Positions 15,301 to 24,028 of a DNA stretch of 31,818 nucleotides are shown here, one piece after another. How positions within the stretch are numbered: the first letter of the stretch is position 1; each line of letters starts with the position of its first letter. The notes under the pieces are model-generated. The model saw nothing but the letters and a program-made list of their open reading frames with translations, made no database searches and was not told where the DNA came from. The position numbers and the translations under genes were made by a program. This DNA comes from an uncultured Bacillaceae bacterium (GTDB lineage: Bacteria; Bacillota; Bacilli; Caldalkalibacillales; Caldalkalibacillaceae): NCBI GenBank assembly GCA_937967685.1, contig CALBTX010000071.1:1-31818 (forward strand). Reading direction: 5' to 3'.

Positions 15301-16259
15301 GATGCAAACACCTCTAAATAAATGCCGAGACCGGCAAAACAAAGCCCGATCAACCAAAAAACAGTGACCACTTTCCACTCCGACCAGCCGCTAAGCTCAA
15401 AATGATGATGAATGGGGCTCATGCGAAAAATTCTCTTCCCCCGAGTTTTAAAGGAGATGACCTGCAAAATGACGGACAACGTCTCGATGACAAACACGCC
15501 GCCGATGACGATGAGTAACAGCTCTGTTTTGGTCAAGACAGCGGTAGCGGCAATCGCGCCTCCGAGTGCCAGTGAACCGGTATCTCCCATGAATACTTTA
15601 GCCGGATGCGCATTGTAAACGAGAAACCCTAAGACAGCCCCGACAATCGCCGCACTGAAAATTGAAATTTCCGGTTCGGCATACCTCCAGGCGAGCAGTG
15701 CATAGGCACCGAAAGCAATGGCCGCCGTGCCTGATAACAGACCGTCCAGACCATCCGTCAAATTCACCGCATTGGAAGCGCCGACGAGCATGATCAGAAT
15801 CAGGGGGAAGTAAAACCATTCCAGATCAAATCCATAACTTGTACCCGGTATGAACACGGCGGTGGAATGATTGTTTTGATACAGAAAATAATAAAAGATC
15901 AGAGCGATAACCAACTGCGAAAATAATTTTTGTTTCGCGGTTAATCCCAGGTTGCGCTTGAAATAAATCTTGATGAAATCGTCCAGAAAGCCGATCAACC
16001 CGTAGCCGAGCGTTACGAGAAGCAGTAAATAAAATTCAAGCGTCATATGAGAGAAACGAAAAACGGTGAATGAAACGGCGAGCAAAATAATGATCCCGCC
16101 CATCGTCGGCGTACCCGCTTTCTTTTGGTGAGACTTCGGCCCTTCTTCACGGATGCTTTGACCGAATTTCAACCGTCGTAAAAAAGGAATGATCAACGGA
16201 GCGGTTAAAACAACGATTAAAAAAGAAACGAGAATGGTTAGTAATAAAATCTTAAGCAT
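15297..16259 (-). CDS. mraY: Phospho-MurNAc-pentapeptide translocase MraY
   Basis: MraY moves phospho-MurNAc-pentapeptide onto undecaprenyl phosphate, making lipid I. The 320-residue protein has about ten membrane helices. Family signatures include KSHQKKAGTPTMGGIIIL, the Asp-rich motif GLIGFLDDFIKI, the NAVNLTDGLDGL motif, AHPAKVFMGDTGSLALGG, and the His cluster MSPIHHHFELSGWSEWKVV. GGGGGAG precedes the ATG. It lies between murE and murD with a 4-base overlap into murD. Confidence 0.99.
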   Translation of the reverse strand: MLKILLLTILVSFLIVVLTAPLIIPFLRRLKFGQSIREEGPKSHQKKAGTPTMGGIIILLAVSFTVFRFSHMTLEFYLLLLVTLGYGLIGFLDDFIKIYFKRNLGLTAKQKLFSQLVIALIFYYFLYQNNHSTAVFIPGTSYGFDLEWFYFPLILIMLVGASNAVNLTDGLDGLLSGTAAIAFGAYALLAWRYAEPEISIFSAAIVGAVLGFLVYNAHPAKVFMGDTGSLALGGAIAATAVLTKTELLLIVIGGVFVIETLSVILQVISFKTRGKRIFRMSPIHHHFELSGWSEWKVVTVFWLIGLCFAGLGIYLEVFAS

Positions 16260-16279
16260 GTGTCTCCCCCTTTCCGGTC

Positions 16280-17770
16280 TTACATCCGGGTCTTGAGTGC
16301 CTCAAGAGCAACTTGCTTATCGTTAAAATGATATTTGCGCCCCTTTATTTCCTGATAAGTTTCATGTCCTTTGCCGGCAATCAGAATGACATCATCTGGC
16401 GCCGCCTGTTGTATGGCCCAATGAATCGCTTCTCGTCGTTCAACAAACGTTTGATATTTATTTTGTGGCACTTCGTTCGAAATTAACCCTTCTTTCATGT
16501 CGAGAATGATTTTTTCCGGATCTTCGGATCGGGGGTTATCCGAAGTTAACACGCTCACATCAGCATAACGGGACGCAATATGGGCCATCAACGGCCTCTT
16601 TGTTCGATCCCGGTCACCACCGCATCCCACGATGCAAAATATTTTTCCTTGAGCAAACTGTTTGATGGTGGCCAGTGCGTTTTCCAAGCTGTCAGGCGTA
16701 TGCGCATAATCGACGATAACACTGAAGTCCTGACCGGCATCGACCGCCTCCATCCGTCCGGGCACGCCATCAACGTGCAGCAGGCTGTTTTTCATATCCT
16801 TTAGCGTTAATCCTTCCACCAACCCTGCGCCAATCGCCCCGAGGACGTTATAGACGTTAAACTGACCGAGAAGCCGGACTTCTATGTTCTCCTCTTCCTG
16901 TAAGTATTCGACAGTAAAAGAAGTACCTTGAGGGGTTAGGACGATGTTTTTCGCTTTGATATCCGCTTGCCGATTATGTATCCCATAAGTCAGCACTTGT
17001 GCAGGTGTATACGTGCGATACGTTTCGTAAGCGGGGTCATCCGCATTCAGAATGGCAAATTTCAAATCCTCTGGATCATAACGATTGCCAAGTTGGGCAA
17101 AAAGCAGGCCTTTCGCTTGTTTATAGTTAGCCATCGTCCCATGATAATCGAGGTGATCCTGGGTTAAATTGGAAAAAACAACCGTCCCAAAATTACACCC
17201 TCTGACCCTTCCCATGTGAATGGCATGGGAAGATGCTTCAATGACCGCGTGGGAACAACCGGCATCAACCATTTGTCGAAAACCTTTCTGCAGTTCCAAT
17301 GATTCGGGGGTCGTATTGGCCAACGGGGTTTCAATATCTCCGATTTGCATATTGATCGTCCCCATTCGGCCTGTTCTGTACCCGCATTGTTCCAACATCT
17401 CGGCGATCAGGTGAGTGATCGTCGTTTTGCCGTTTGTTCCCGTCACACCGATCAATCTTAATGCACGTGTCGGCGAATCATAAAATCGGTCGGCAACAAA
17501 AGCGAGTGCCCGGCGCGTGTCGGGAACGATGATCACCGGCACGCTGACGTCCACCGCTTTTTCGGCCATGACAGCAATCGCCCCGTTTTGAACAGCTTCC
17601 GCAGCGAATTGATGGCCATCCATATTGAAACCGGAGAGACAGACAAATAAACTGCCCGGTTGTACTTTTCTGGAATCCATTTCAATCGAACGAATATTGA
17701 TTTGATGTAATGCAACATGTTGATCGATTTGTTTGGGGATCAAATCTTGAGTGAGTGTGTGCAAGTCCAT
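16280..17770 (-). CDS. murE: UDP-MurNAc-L-Ala-D-Glu--meso-diaminopimelate ligase MurE
   Basis: MurE adds the third amino acid of the peptidoglycan stem. The 496-residue product has the N-terminal UDP-binding domain (IRSIEMDSRKVQPGSLFVCL), the Mur ligase P-loop GVTGTNGKTTITHLI, and the ANTTPESLELQKGF and NLTQDHLDYHGTM motifs. The C-terminal domain has YAHTPDSLENAL. The substrate motif DNPRSEDP is the one that selects meso-DAP, which predicts A1-gamma peptidoglycan. The start is the ATG at 17770 with GGAG 8 nt upstream. The frame extends to 17791, but that ATG has a weaker ribosome binding site and adds only MTYGVNR. Confidence 0.98.
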   Translation of the reverse strand: MDLHTLTQDLIPKQIDQHVALHQINIRSIEMDSRKVQPGSLFVCLSGFNMDGHQFAAEAVQNGAIAVMAEKAVDVSVPVIIVPDTRRALAFVADRFYDSPTRALRLIGVTGTNGKTTITHLIAEMLEQCGYRTGRMGTINMQIGDIETPLANTTPESLELQKGFRQMVDAGCSHAVIEASSHAIHMGRVRGCNFGTVVFSNLTQDHLDYHGTMANYKQAKGLLFAQLGNRYDPEDLKFAILNADDPAYETYRTYTPAQVLTYGIHNRQADIKAKNIVLTPQGTSFTVEYLQEEENIEVRLLGQFNVYNVLGAIGAGLVEGLTLKDMKNSLLHVDGVPGRMEAVDAGQDFSVIVDYAHTPDSLENALATIKQFAQGKIFCIVGCGGDRDRTKRPLMAHIASRYADVSVLTSDNPRSEDPEKIILDMKEGLISNEVPQNKYQTFVERREAIHWAIQQAAPDDVILIAGKGHETYQEIKGRKYHFNDKQVALEALKTRM

Positions 17771-17830
17771 TCTATTCACTCCATACGTCATTTTCCAACA
17801 TTCTTATTTTAATCTTCCCGTTCTTTTTTG

Positions 17831-19768
17831 TCACTCTTTTCTTTCCGTTGAATCCCCCAACAAAACGCGAATGGTTGACCCTTCCTTCACTTTTTCACCC
17901 GGCAGCGGAGACTGCTTAATGATGACCTCCCCTTCTCCGGCAGGATCGATCGGCAGCTGATAATAGCTTGCGCGGATTTCAGTCGGCGTCTTGCCGATTA
18001 AATCGGGCACTTCATACATGATCTCATCGCCCCAATTGTATTCTTTTTTCAGAGGACTTTCCCGTTTTTCCACGCCCATATACCGCAAAGCATCCTCGAT
18101 GATTTGACCGACGATCGGGGCGGCCACCACGCCCCCAAACTGAACGGTTCCTTTCGGATTATCTATCCCGACATAAATGACGAGCTGCGGATCGTCAGCC
18201 GGGGCAAAGCCGATGAAAGAAACGATATGATTGTTTTCCAAGTAACCTCCACCGGGGGCCACTTTTTGAGCGGTCCCCGTTTTTCCGCCTACCCGGTAGC
18301 CCTCCACATAGGCGTTGCGCCCCGTCCCTTGGGCAACGACACTTTCCAAAGCTTTGCGGACCTCCTCCGAAGTTTCATTGGAAATCACCTGCTTGCGCAG
18401 CTGAGGTGTATTCCGCCCCAAGACGAGATCGGTTTCTGCATCGCGCCATTCTTTGGCGATGTACGGTTGATATAAATACCCCCCATTGATCGCAGCTGAC
18501 ACGGCGGTGACCTGCTGAATGGGTGTAACGGCCACGCCTTGACCAAAGGCGGTCGTCGCCGTTTCGACAGGACCTCTTTGCTCCGGTTCAAAGATGATGC
18601 CCGCTTGTTCACCCTGCATGTCGATGCCCGTTTTTTTGCCGAAGCCAAAGTCCTCTATGTATTGAAACAGCTTTTCGGTTCCCAAACGTTGGCCGAGCTC
18701 GACAAACCCGGGGTTACAGGAGTTTTCCACGACTTCCAGAAACGTTTGTGAACCATGTCCTCCGTCTTTCCAACAGTGAAGAGTGACCCCGCCCACTTTG
18801 ACATAACCCGGATCATGGAATGTATCATGTTCAAGATCGACCTTTCCTTCTTCTAATGCTGCGGCGAGCGTGATAATTTTAAACGTCGATCCCGGTTCAT
18901 AAATGCTGAAAACGGGTAAGTTGCGGTTATAAACTTCCGGGGAATATTGCTGATACCTGCCCGGATCATAGTCAGGACGACTGGCCATGCCCAAAATTTC
19001 CCCCGTATTCGGGTCCATGGCGATGGCGATGACATGATCGGGATCATATTGGCTGACCGCTTGATCCACCTCACGCTCAATGATCTTTTGGATGCCGGCA
19101 TCAATGGTTAAAAACAGATCGTTTCCGTTTTGCGGCGGCGTGTACACTTCGGATTGATTGGGCATTAATTTTCCCTGCGCATCAGAATAAAAAGAAACCC
19201 TGCCCGGCTCCCCCCGCAGTATGTCATCATAAATGAGTTCAGACCCGACGATCCCTTGATTATCTATGCCGGCAAACCCTAAAACATGCGACAAAAATGC
19301 CCCGTTCGGATAGTAACGTTTGCTGTCCTCGGCAATGAAAACACCCTGCAAACCTAACTGCTGAATTTCCTTCGCCTTTTCGTTGGAAATTTTCCTTCCT
19401 TCAGGATTGATGCGAACGATCAATTCCTTTTTTGTCACCAGATCGTATACTTTATCTTCTTTCATGTCCAGCACGTTGGCCAATGTTCTCGCCGTTTGGG
19501 CCGGATTTTTCACCTGAGCCGGGATGACCATGACGGAAGGGGCACTGATATTATAGGCAAGCACTTCGCCGTTGCGGTCCAAAATCTCTCCTCTTTTCGC
19601 TTCAAAAGGGACATCCCTGCTCCATAAATCTTCCGCTTTTTCCATCAGCCAGTGACCCTGCAGCAATTGAACATAGCCCAATCTTGTTCCCAAGATGACA
19701 TATAGTAAAATGCCGATAACCAGGACGATAAAAATACGCCGGCGAACCGTCACATTCGAAGCACGCAC
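17831..19768 (-). CDS. spoVD: SpoVD, sporulation-specific class B penicillin-binding protein
   Basis: This 645-residue DD-transpeptidase cross-links spore cortex peptidoglycan with SpoVE. It has one N-terminal membrane helix (FIVLVIGILLYVILG), a PBP dimerisation domain (RGEILDRNGEVLAYN), a transpeptidase domain with STFK (Ser at about 294), SCN (VVENSCNPGF) and KTGTAQ, and one C-terminal PASTA domain. The SCN cysteine and overall sequence match SpoVD rather than PBP2B. The start is GTG at 19768, because GGAGG lies 7 nt upstream and the protein then begins RASNVTVRR like B. subtilis SpoVD. A longer frame to 19813 is less likely. The 95-bp gap to pbpB may hold a sporulation promoter, but none is clear. 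Confidence 0.97.
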   Translation of the reverse strand: MRASNVTVRRRIFIVLVIGILLYVILGTRLGYVQLLQGHWLMEKAEDLWSRDVPFEAKRGEILDRNGEVLAYNISAPSVMVIPAQVKNPAQTARTLANVLDMKEDKVYDLVTKKELIVRINPEGRKISNEKAKEIQQLGLQGVFIAEDSKRYYPNGAFLSHVLGFAGIDNQGIVGSELIYDDILRGEPGRVSFYSDAQGKLMPNQSEVYTPPQNGNDLFLTIDAGIQKIIEREVDQAVSQYDPDHVIAIAMDPNTGEILGMASRPDYDPGRYQQYSPEVYNRNLPVFSIYEPGSTFKIITLAAALEEGKVDLEHDTFHDPGYVKVGGVTLHCWKDGGHGSQTFLEVVENSCNPGFVELGQRLGTEKLFQYIEDFGFGKKTGIDMQGEQAGIIFEPEQRGPVETATTAFGQGVAVTPIQQVTAVSAAINGGYLYQPYIAKEWRDAETDLVLGRNTPQLRKQVISNETSEEVRKALESVVAQGTGRNAYVEGYRVGGKTGTAQKVAPGGGYLENNHIVSFIGFAPADDPQLVIYVGIDNPKGTVQFGGVVAAPIVGQIIEDALRYMGVEKRESPLKKEYNWGDEIMYEVPDLIGKTPTEIRASYYQLPIDPAGEGEVIIKQSPLPGEKVKEGSTIRVLLGDSTERKE

Positions 19769-19862
19769 AGACAACCCTCCAATACATATCCGTTCCTCTA
19801 TAAACTTATTCAACTTGTCTATATTCTAGAACAAACAACAGATCGTATCAGAGGGCATGCAG

Positions 19863-21998
19863 CTACTCATATTTCGGTTCCAAATTGACGATCAGCTCTT
19901 CACCTTGGCGGATGCGTTCACCGCTTGGTTTACTTTGACTGACCACATAGCCGCTGCCTTCGGCCTTCAGTTCGATCCTTGCCATCTGCGCCCAATCTTG
20001 CACCTCTCTTAATGTCCAATCGGTCAAATCGGGCATATCCATGCTGGAGGCATCGCCGGTCAATAAATATATGCGTTCGCCTTTAACCATCGGCGTGCCG
20101 GTCTGGGGAGATTGTTCAACCACTTCTGCGCCATCCCCGATAATGATGACTTCAAAACCGTCTGCCTCAGCTCTGTCTCTGGCCTTCATGACCGATGAAC
20201 CGACGTAATGATCCGCTTCAATCATCTCCTCTACTGGCTCGGCTCCTGCTTGGTCATCTTCGACTTCTACTTCGTCCGCCTCCGGAAGGACACTTAAATA
20301 TTGCAAACTTTGTTCCATCACCGATTTAAAAATTTGAGCGACAACAGCGCCTCCCCGAACAGCGACGAGATCTTCATCGATTTGCGGCGAGTCAACCATG
20401 ACAAATACGGACAACTGCGGATCATCCACCGGGGCAAAACCGAGAAAAGAATGAATATATTCACCATGCAAGTACTCCCCATTATCCCCGACTTTCTGAG
20501 CGGTTCCTGTCTTCCCGGCAACTCGGTATCCTTCAATATAAAAGTTTTGACCGGTTCCTTCGGTCACAACCGTTTCCAAAATGCTGCCGACTTCTGCTGC
20601 TGTTTCGCTGGAGATGACCTGTTCATCGAGGACAACAGGTTCGTTTTCAAGGACGACCTCCTCTTTATTCGGATTTTCAATGCGGTCAATGACGTAAGGT
20701 TGCATCAGCTTTCCTCCGTTAGCGATCGCATTCATCATTTGTATTTGTTGAATCGCCGTGACCGTGATCGCATGGCCGAATGTCATGTGGGCCACGTCCA
20801 GGGGGTAAGCTCTTTCCGAAGGAATAACATAGCCGGTATCTTCATAAGGAAGGTCAATGCCCGTTTTTTGTCCGAAGCCAAAATCATAAATATATTGGTA
20901 AAGCTTTTCCCGGCCAAGTTTTTCGCCTAATTTGGCGAAGCCTACGTTACTTGATTTTTGCACACCTTCCAAAAAGGTGATTTCTCCCCATCCTTCCGGA
21001 CGGTGGTCTCTGATTTCCCCGCCGGGAACCTTGTATGAACCGGAGAGGAAAGTTTCGTTCGGATGAAACACCCCTTCTTCAATCGCCGCCGCCAGCGTCA
21101 CCGTTTTAAAGGTGGAGCCCGGTTCAAATCGGCTTGTGACCGCCTGATTCATATAATTTTCAATGTCGGAATACGCATTCGGATCAAAAGACGGCCTGTT
21201 GGACATCGCCAAAATTTCTCCGGTCATAGGATCGGAAACGATGACCGTCATTCCTTGCGGGGCAAACTGTTCCTCCGCTTCATCCAATGCCTGTTCAACA
21301 TACAGTTGAATGCGTTCATCCAGAGTGAGGTACACATCGTTCCCATCTTGGGGCTGCTTGATGCCTTCAATCCCTTTGGGCAAAAGGGTGCCGTTGCGAT
21401 CGGTTTGAAATTCAATCTTTCCGTCCGTCCCTGTCAGATATTCTTGCAGAGAGGACTCCAATCCCATCACGGGATCGCCTTCCTGATTAAGAAAACCTAA
21501 CGTATGCGAAGCAAACACATGGTTTGGATAATACCTTTTCGATTCTTCTTTAAACTGAATGCCTTCAAGCCCGAGATCGCGAATTTGCTCCATTTTCTGG
21601 CGGTCCATTTTCCATCCGCCGGGCCTCAGTTCCACCTGGTATTTGTCATCCTGGCTGAGCAGTTCATATAGCTTTTCTTCAGACATGTCCAAGATGGGCG
21701 CCAATAGGCTTGCCGTTCGCTCGCGGTCTTTGACATGGCTCGGAGCGTCTTCGCTTAATACGGCCACGGCCGTATAGGCATTGACTTCCTGGGCCAAAAT
21801 GTTGCCGTAGCGATCATAAATACTTCCCCTTTTGGCTGCCAAAGAAGTTTCACGGGAATACATTTCATCCGCCTTCTCCTGGTACCATGACGCTTCCACG
21901 ACCTGCAGCGTATAAAAACGATAAATGACCATAAAAAAGAGCAATAAAAATATTGCTCCGATCAATTGGCTTCTTCTCATGATTTTCCGTGAGGACAA
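19863..21998 (-). CDS. pbpB: Penicillin-binding protein 2B, septal transpeptidase
   Basis: This 711-residue class B PBP is the essential septal DD-transpeptidase partner of FtsW. It has a membrane helix (LIGAIFLLLFFMVIY), a dimerisation domain (KRGSIYDRYGNILAQ), and a transpeptidase domain with STFK at 295-298, SSN at 349-351 and KTG at 496-498. An acidic linker follows (EVEVEDDQAGAEP), then two PASTA domains from about residue 590. The start is TTG with an AGGTGA-type ribosome binding site; an ATG at codon 7 lacks one. It starts 6 bp after ftsL. SSN in place of SCN separates it from the SpoVD paralogue next door. Confidence 0.97.
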   Translation of the reverse strand: MSSRKIMRRSQLIGAIFLLLFFMVIYRFYTLQVVEASWYQEKADEMYSRETSLAAKRGSIYDRYGNILAQEVNAYTAVAVLSEDAPSHVKDRERTASLLAPILDMSEEKLYELLSQDDKYQVELRPGGWKMDRQKMEQIRDLGLEGIQFKEESKRYYPNHVFASHTLGFLNQEGDPVMGLESSLQEYLTGTDGKIEFQTDRNGTLLPKGIEGIKQPQDGNDVYLTLDERIQLYVEQALDEAEEQFAPQGMTVIVSDPMTGEILAMSNRPSFDPNAYSDIENYMNQAVTSRFEPGSTFKTVTLAAAIEEGVFHPNETFLSGSYKVPGGEIRDHRPEGWGEITFLEGVQKSSNVGFAKLGEKLGREKLYQYIYDFGFGQKTGIDLPYEDTGYVIPSERAYPLDVAHMTFGHAITVTAIQQIQMMNAIANGGKLMQPYVIDRIENPNKEEVVLENEPVVLDEQVISSETAAEVGSILETVVTEGTGQNFYIEGYRVAGKTGTAQKVGDNGEYLHGEYIHSFLGFAPVDDPQLSVFVMVDSPQIDEDLVAVRGGAVVAQIFKSVMEQSLQYLSVLPEADEVEVEDDQAGAEPVEEMIEADHYVGSSVMKARDRAEADGFEVIIIGDGAEVVEQSPQTGTPMVKGERIYLLTGDASSMDMPDLTDWTLREVQDWAQMARIELKAEGSGYVVSQSKPSGERIRQGEELIVNLEPKYE

Positions 21999-22004
21999 CG
22001 AAGA

Positions 22005-22472
22005 TCACCTGCTTCTTTCAGACAAAATTTTCACCTTGGCACCTTCCGCTTGCATGCCTAATTCCGAAGTGGCAATCTCAATGATGCGCTCCGGAGCACT
22101 TAAAGCCGTCACTTCTGTTTCCAAATTGGCATTCAGCTTTTCTATGTGTTCGATTTCATTTTGGTACGTTTCCAATTCGTAATTGTTTTGGGCGATGGTC
22201 GCCTGTTGGGTCATCAACACGGTTAATACGGCAATGATCGTTAAGACGGATAAGATATAAATACTTTTTTCCAAAGCAGTGATACGCGAAGCCCGCGGCT
22301 TGGACGCGGGCAAAGCTTCCGTTCGGCTTTGACGAGCTCGTTTCTCGTCCATCGTCCTTGGTGCCGGTTTGGGGTTGCCATGTTTGCCGGGCGGCGCGGT
22401 GTCAATGTATGCCTTTGCTTTTCTTCTATGCGGATCCTGATATTTAACTGCGACATTTCCGTATTGGTACAT
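22005..22472 (-). CDS. ftsL: Cell division protein FtsL
   Basis: This 155-residue bitopic protein is the partner of DivIC and DivIB. It has a cytoplasmic N-terminus rich in Pro, Lys and Arg (about 65 residues, longer than in B. subtilis FtsL), one membrane helix (IYILSVLTIIAVLTVLM, about 71-87), and an extracellular leucine-zipper-like coiled coil (NNYELETYQNEIEHIEKLNA). A terminal segment follows, typical of the family (RIIEIATSELGM). AGGAGGG precedes the ATG, so the long N-terminus appears real. It sits between rsmH and pbpB as in B. subtilis. FtsL is poorly conserved in sequence, so the call leans on topology and position as well. Confidence 0.93.
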   Translation of the reverse strand: MYQYGNVAVKYQDPHRRKAKAYIDTAPPGKHGNPKPAPRTMDEKRARQSRTEALPASKPRASRITALEKSIYILSVLTIIAVLTVLMTQQATIAQNNYELETYQNEIEHIEKLNANLETEVTALSAPERIIEIATSELGMQAEGAKVKILSERSR

Positions 22473-22482
22473 ACTTTCCCTC

Positions 22483-23415
22483 CTAGCATTTTTCAGCGAT
22501 GCGCAATTTAGCCGACCTTGAACGAGGGTTTTCTTCCACTTCTTTTCTGGACGGAACGATCGGTTTTTTCGTAATGACCTTCAACACACGTTTTCGGGCG
22601 CATACACATTGTGGAAAATCAGGCGGGCAGACACAACCTTGGCTCTCTCTTTGAAAAAATTGTTTGCAAATGCGATCTTCCAATGAATGAAAAGTGATCA
22701 CGACAATTCTTCCCCGAGGGGCTAAGAAAGAGACCGTTTGCTTGAGTGCTTCTGCCAAGGCCTGCAATTCATCATTGACGGCGATGCGAATCGCCTGAAA
22801 AGTACGTTTCGCAGGATGAGGGCCATGACTGCGCGCCTTGGCCGGAATGCTTTGTTTAATACATTCGACCAGTTCTAAGGTTGATTCGATGGGCGCCTGT
22901 GCCCTTTTTTGTACAATCTGGCGGGCGATCCGCCGGGCGAAACGTTCCTCCCCGTAGCGATAAATCAAATCGGCCAACTTTTTTTCCGGCCATTCGTTGA
23001 CCACTTCAAAGGCCGAAAGAGGCTGGTTCTGATCCATGCGCATGTCAAGCGGTGCGTCGTGTTGATAACTGAACCCCCGCTCACTTTGATCCAGTTGGGG
23101 AGAAGAGACACCCAGATCAAACAGAAAACCGTCCACTGCAGAAATGTTTAAGCTGTTCAGGACATGGCCGAGGTGTCTAAAATTGGACTTGATGAAAGTC
23201 GTCTGTGCCTCAGACGGCTCGAGTTGTCTGCTGGCATAGTCAAGGGCTGTTTGGTCCTGATCGATCCCGATGAGATGTCCCCGGCTGTTCAATGCGGCAG
23301 CAATCAATGTACTGTGCCCCGCACCCCCCACGGTGCAGTCCACGTAAATCCCTTCCGGTTTTATTCTCAAGCCTCGAACCGCTTCTTCTTTCATGACGGT
23401 GACGTGTTCGAACAT
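22483..23415 (-). CDS. rsmH: 16S rRNA m4C1402 methyltransferase RsmH (MraW)
   Basis: RsmH N4-methylates C1402 of 16S rRNA with S-adenosylmethionine, releasing S-adenosylhomocysteine. The 310-residue product begins MFEHVTVMKEEAVRGL and has the SAM motif YVDCTVGGAGHS, then FLFDLGVSSPQLD, RGFSYQHDAPLDMRMD, the HPAKRTFQAIRIAVNDEL segment and VVITFHSLEDRI. The C-terminal region has a Cys-rich CVCPPDFPQCVC motif. The start is ATG at 23415 with GGAGG 6 nt upstream; the frame extends to 23442 but the extra residues do not match the family. An ahcY gene, whose enzyme clears S-adenosylhomocysteine, lies nearby beyond mraZ. Confidence 0.98.
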   Translation of the reverse strand: MFEHVTVMKEEAVRGLRIKPEGIYVDCTVGGAGHSTLIAAALNSRGHLIGIDQDQTALDYASRQLEPSEAQTTFIKSNFRHLGHVLNSLNISAVDGFLFDLGVSSPQLDQSERGFSYQHDAPLDMRMDQNQPLSAFEVVNEWPEKKLADLIYRYGEERFARRIARQIVQKRAQAPIESTLELVECIKQSIPAKARSHGPHPAKRTFQAIRIAVNDELQALAEALKQTVSFLAPRGRIVVITFHSLEDRICKQFFQRESQGCVCPPDFPQCVCARKRVLKVITKKPIVPSRKEVEENPRSRSAKLRIAEKC

Positions 23416-23451
23416 GCTCATCCTCCAATCCGCGACGTCCAATCTCAGGTG

Positions 23452-23883
23452 CTAGAGGTCAAAGTCCACAATTTTTTCAGCGATTTCATTAAATGATGCT
23501 TCCGACTGCGTGTAATATTCTTCCCAAACTTCCTTGCTCCAAATTTCAACGCGGTTGCTGACCCCGATGACAACGCAATCTTTGTTGAGTTTAGAGTATT
23601 GACGCAGCGTAGCAGGAATATTGACCCTGCCCTGTTTGTCCAATTCGGCTTCAACGGCACCTGAAAAAAAGAAACGGGTGAAGGCTCGCGCATCAGATCG
23701 GGTAAACGGCAAAGATTTCAGTTTCTCCTCAATATGTTTCCATTCAGACTGGGGATAGACAAATAAACAGTGATCCAAACCTCGGGTCACGATGAAACGG
23801 TCGCCTAATTCATCCCTGAATTTGGCCGGGATAATCATTCTGCCCTTGGCATCAATACTGTGTTGGTATTCACCCATGAACAC
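23452..23883 (-). CDS. mraZ: Transcriptional regulator MraZ
   Basis: This 143-residue protein is the same length as B. subtilis MraZ. It has two tandem AbrB-like swapped-hairpin domains, each with the DxxxR-type signature (IDAKGRMIIPAKFR near the start and LDKQGRVNIPATLR in the middle). MraZ binds direct repeats in front of its own operon. Four matching repeats lie immediately upstream here (separate entry). The start is GTG in the order Met-Phe-Met-Gly-Glu-Tyr; the ATG at codon 3 is an alternative. It ends 36 bp before the rsmH start. Confidence 0.97.
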   Translation of the reverse strand: MFMGEYQHSIDAKGRMIIPAKFRDELGDRFIVTRGLDHCLFVYPQSEWKHIEEKLKSLPFTRSDARAFTRFFFSGAVEAELDKQGRVNIPATLRQYSKLNKDCVVIGVSNRVEIWSKEVWEEYYTQSEASFNEIAEKIVDFDL

Positions 23884-23892
23884 ACCGTTTCA

Positions 23893-23939
23893 CCACTTTC
23901 TCCTCCGAAATCCACCACTATCCCCCACTATTCACCACT
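23893..23939 (-). promoter_or_regulatory. MraZ operator: four AGTGG boxes
   Basis: On the minus strand AGTGG occurs four times, at 23935-23939, 23925-23929, 23915-23919 and 23893-23897. Spacings are 10, 10 and 22 bp, about one, one and two helical turns. The boxes lie between the predicted mraZ -10 and its start codon. MraZ is known to bind such GTGG-type repeats with about 10-bp spacing, so autorepression of the cluster is likely. Confidence 0.8.
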
Positions 23940-23948
23940 TATGTATCT

Positions 23949-23977
23949 ATTCTACCCCACAAAAAAAAATCCTGCAA
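23949..23977 (-). promoter_or_regulatory. Likely mraZ promoter overlapping the ahcY terminator
   Basis: The minus strand has TTGCAG (23972-23977), a 17-bp spacer and TAGAAT (23949-23954, one mismatch to TATAAT). The -35 hexamer lies across the loop and 3' arm of the ahcY terminator hairpin. The weak -35 makes the call moderate. Confidence 0.5.
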
Positions 23978-23996
23978 AAGAAAACAGGATTTTTTT
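23961..23996 (-). terminator. Intrinsic terminator after ahcY
   Basis: AAAAAATCCTG (23964-23974) and CAGGATTTTTT (23985-23996) form the stem with a 10-nt A-rich loop. On the minus strand it runs into nine T residues (23961-23969). It separates bshC-ahcY from the mraZ operon. Confidence 0.88.
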
Positions 23997-24028
23997 AAAA
24001 AAAGATTTGTTTTTTTAGTGTTTGTTCA

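Noticed and set aside
13924..15378. Longer murD start at 15378
   Set aside because: It overlaps mraY by 82 bases; the ATG at 15300 forms the usual ATGA overlap and has a ribosome binding site.
20301..20930. 209-codon plus-strand frame opposite pbpB
   Set aside because: It lies wholly within the transpeptidase-coding region on the other strand, has no recognisable domain and no promoter or ribosome binding site.
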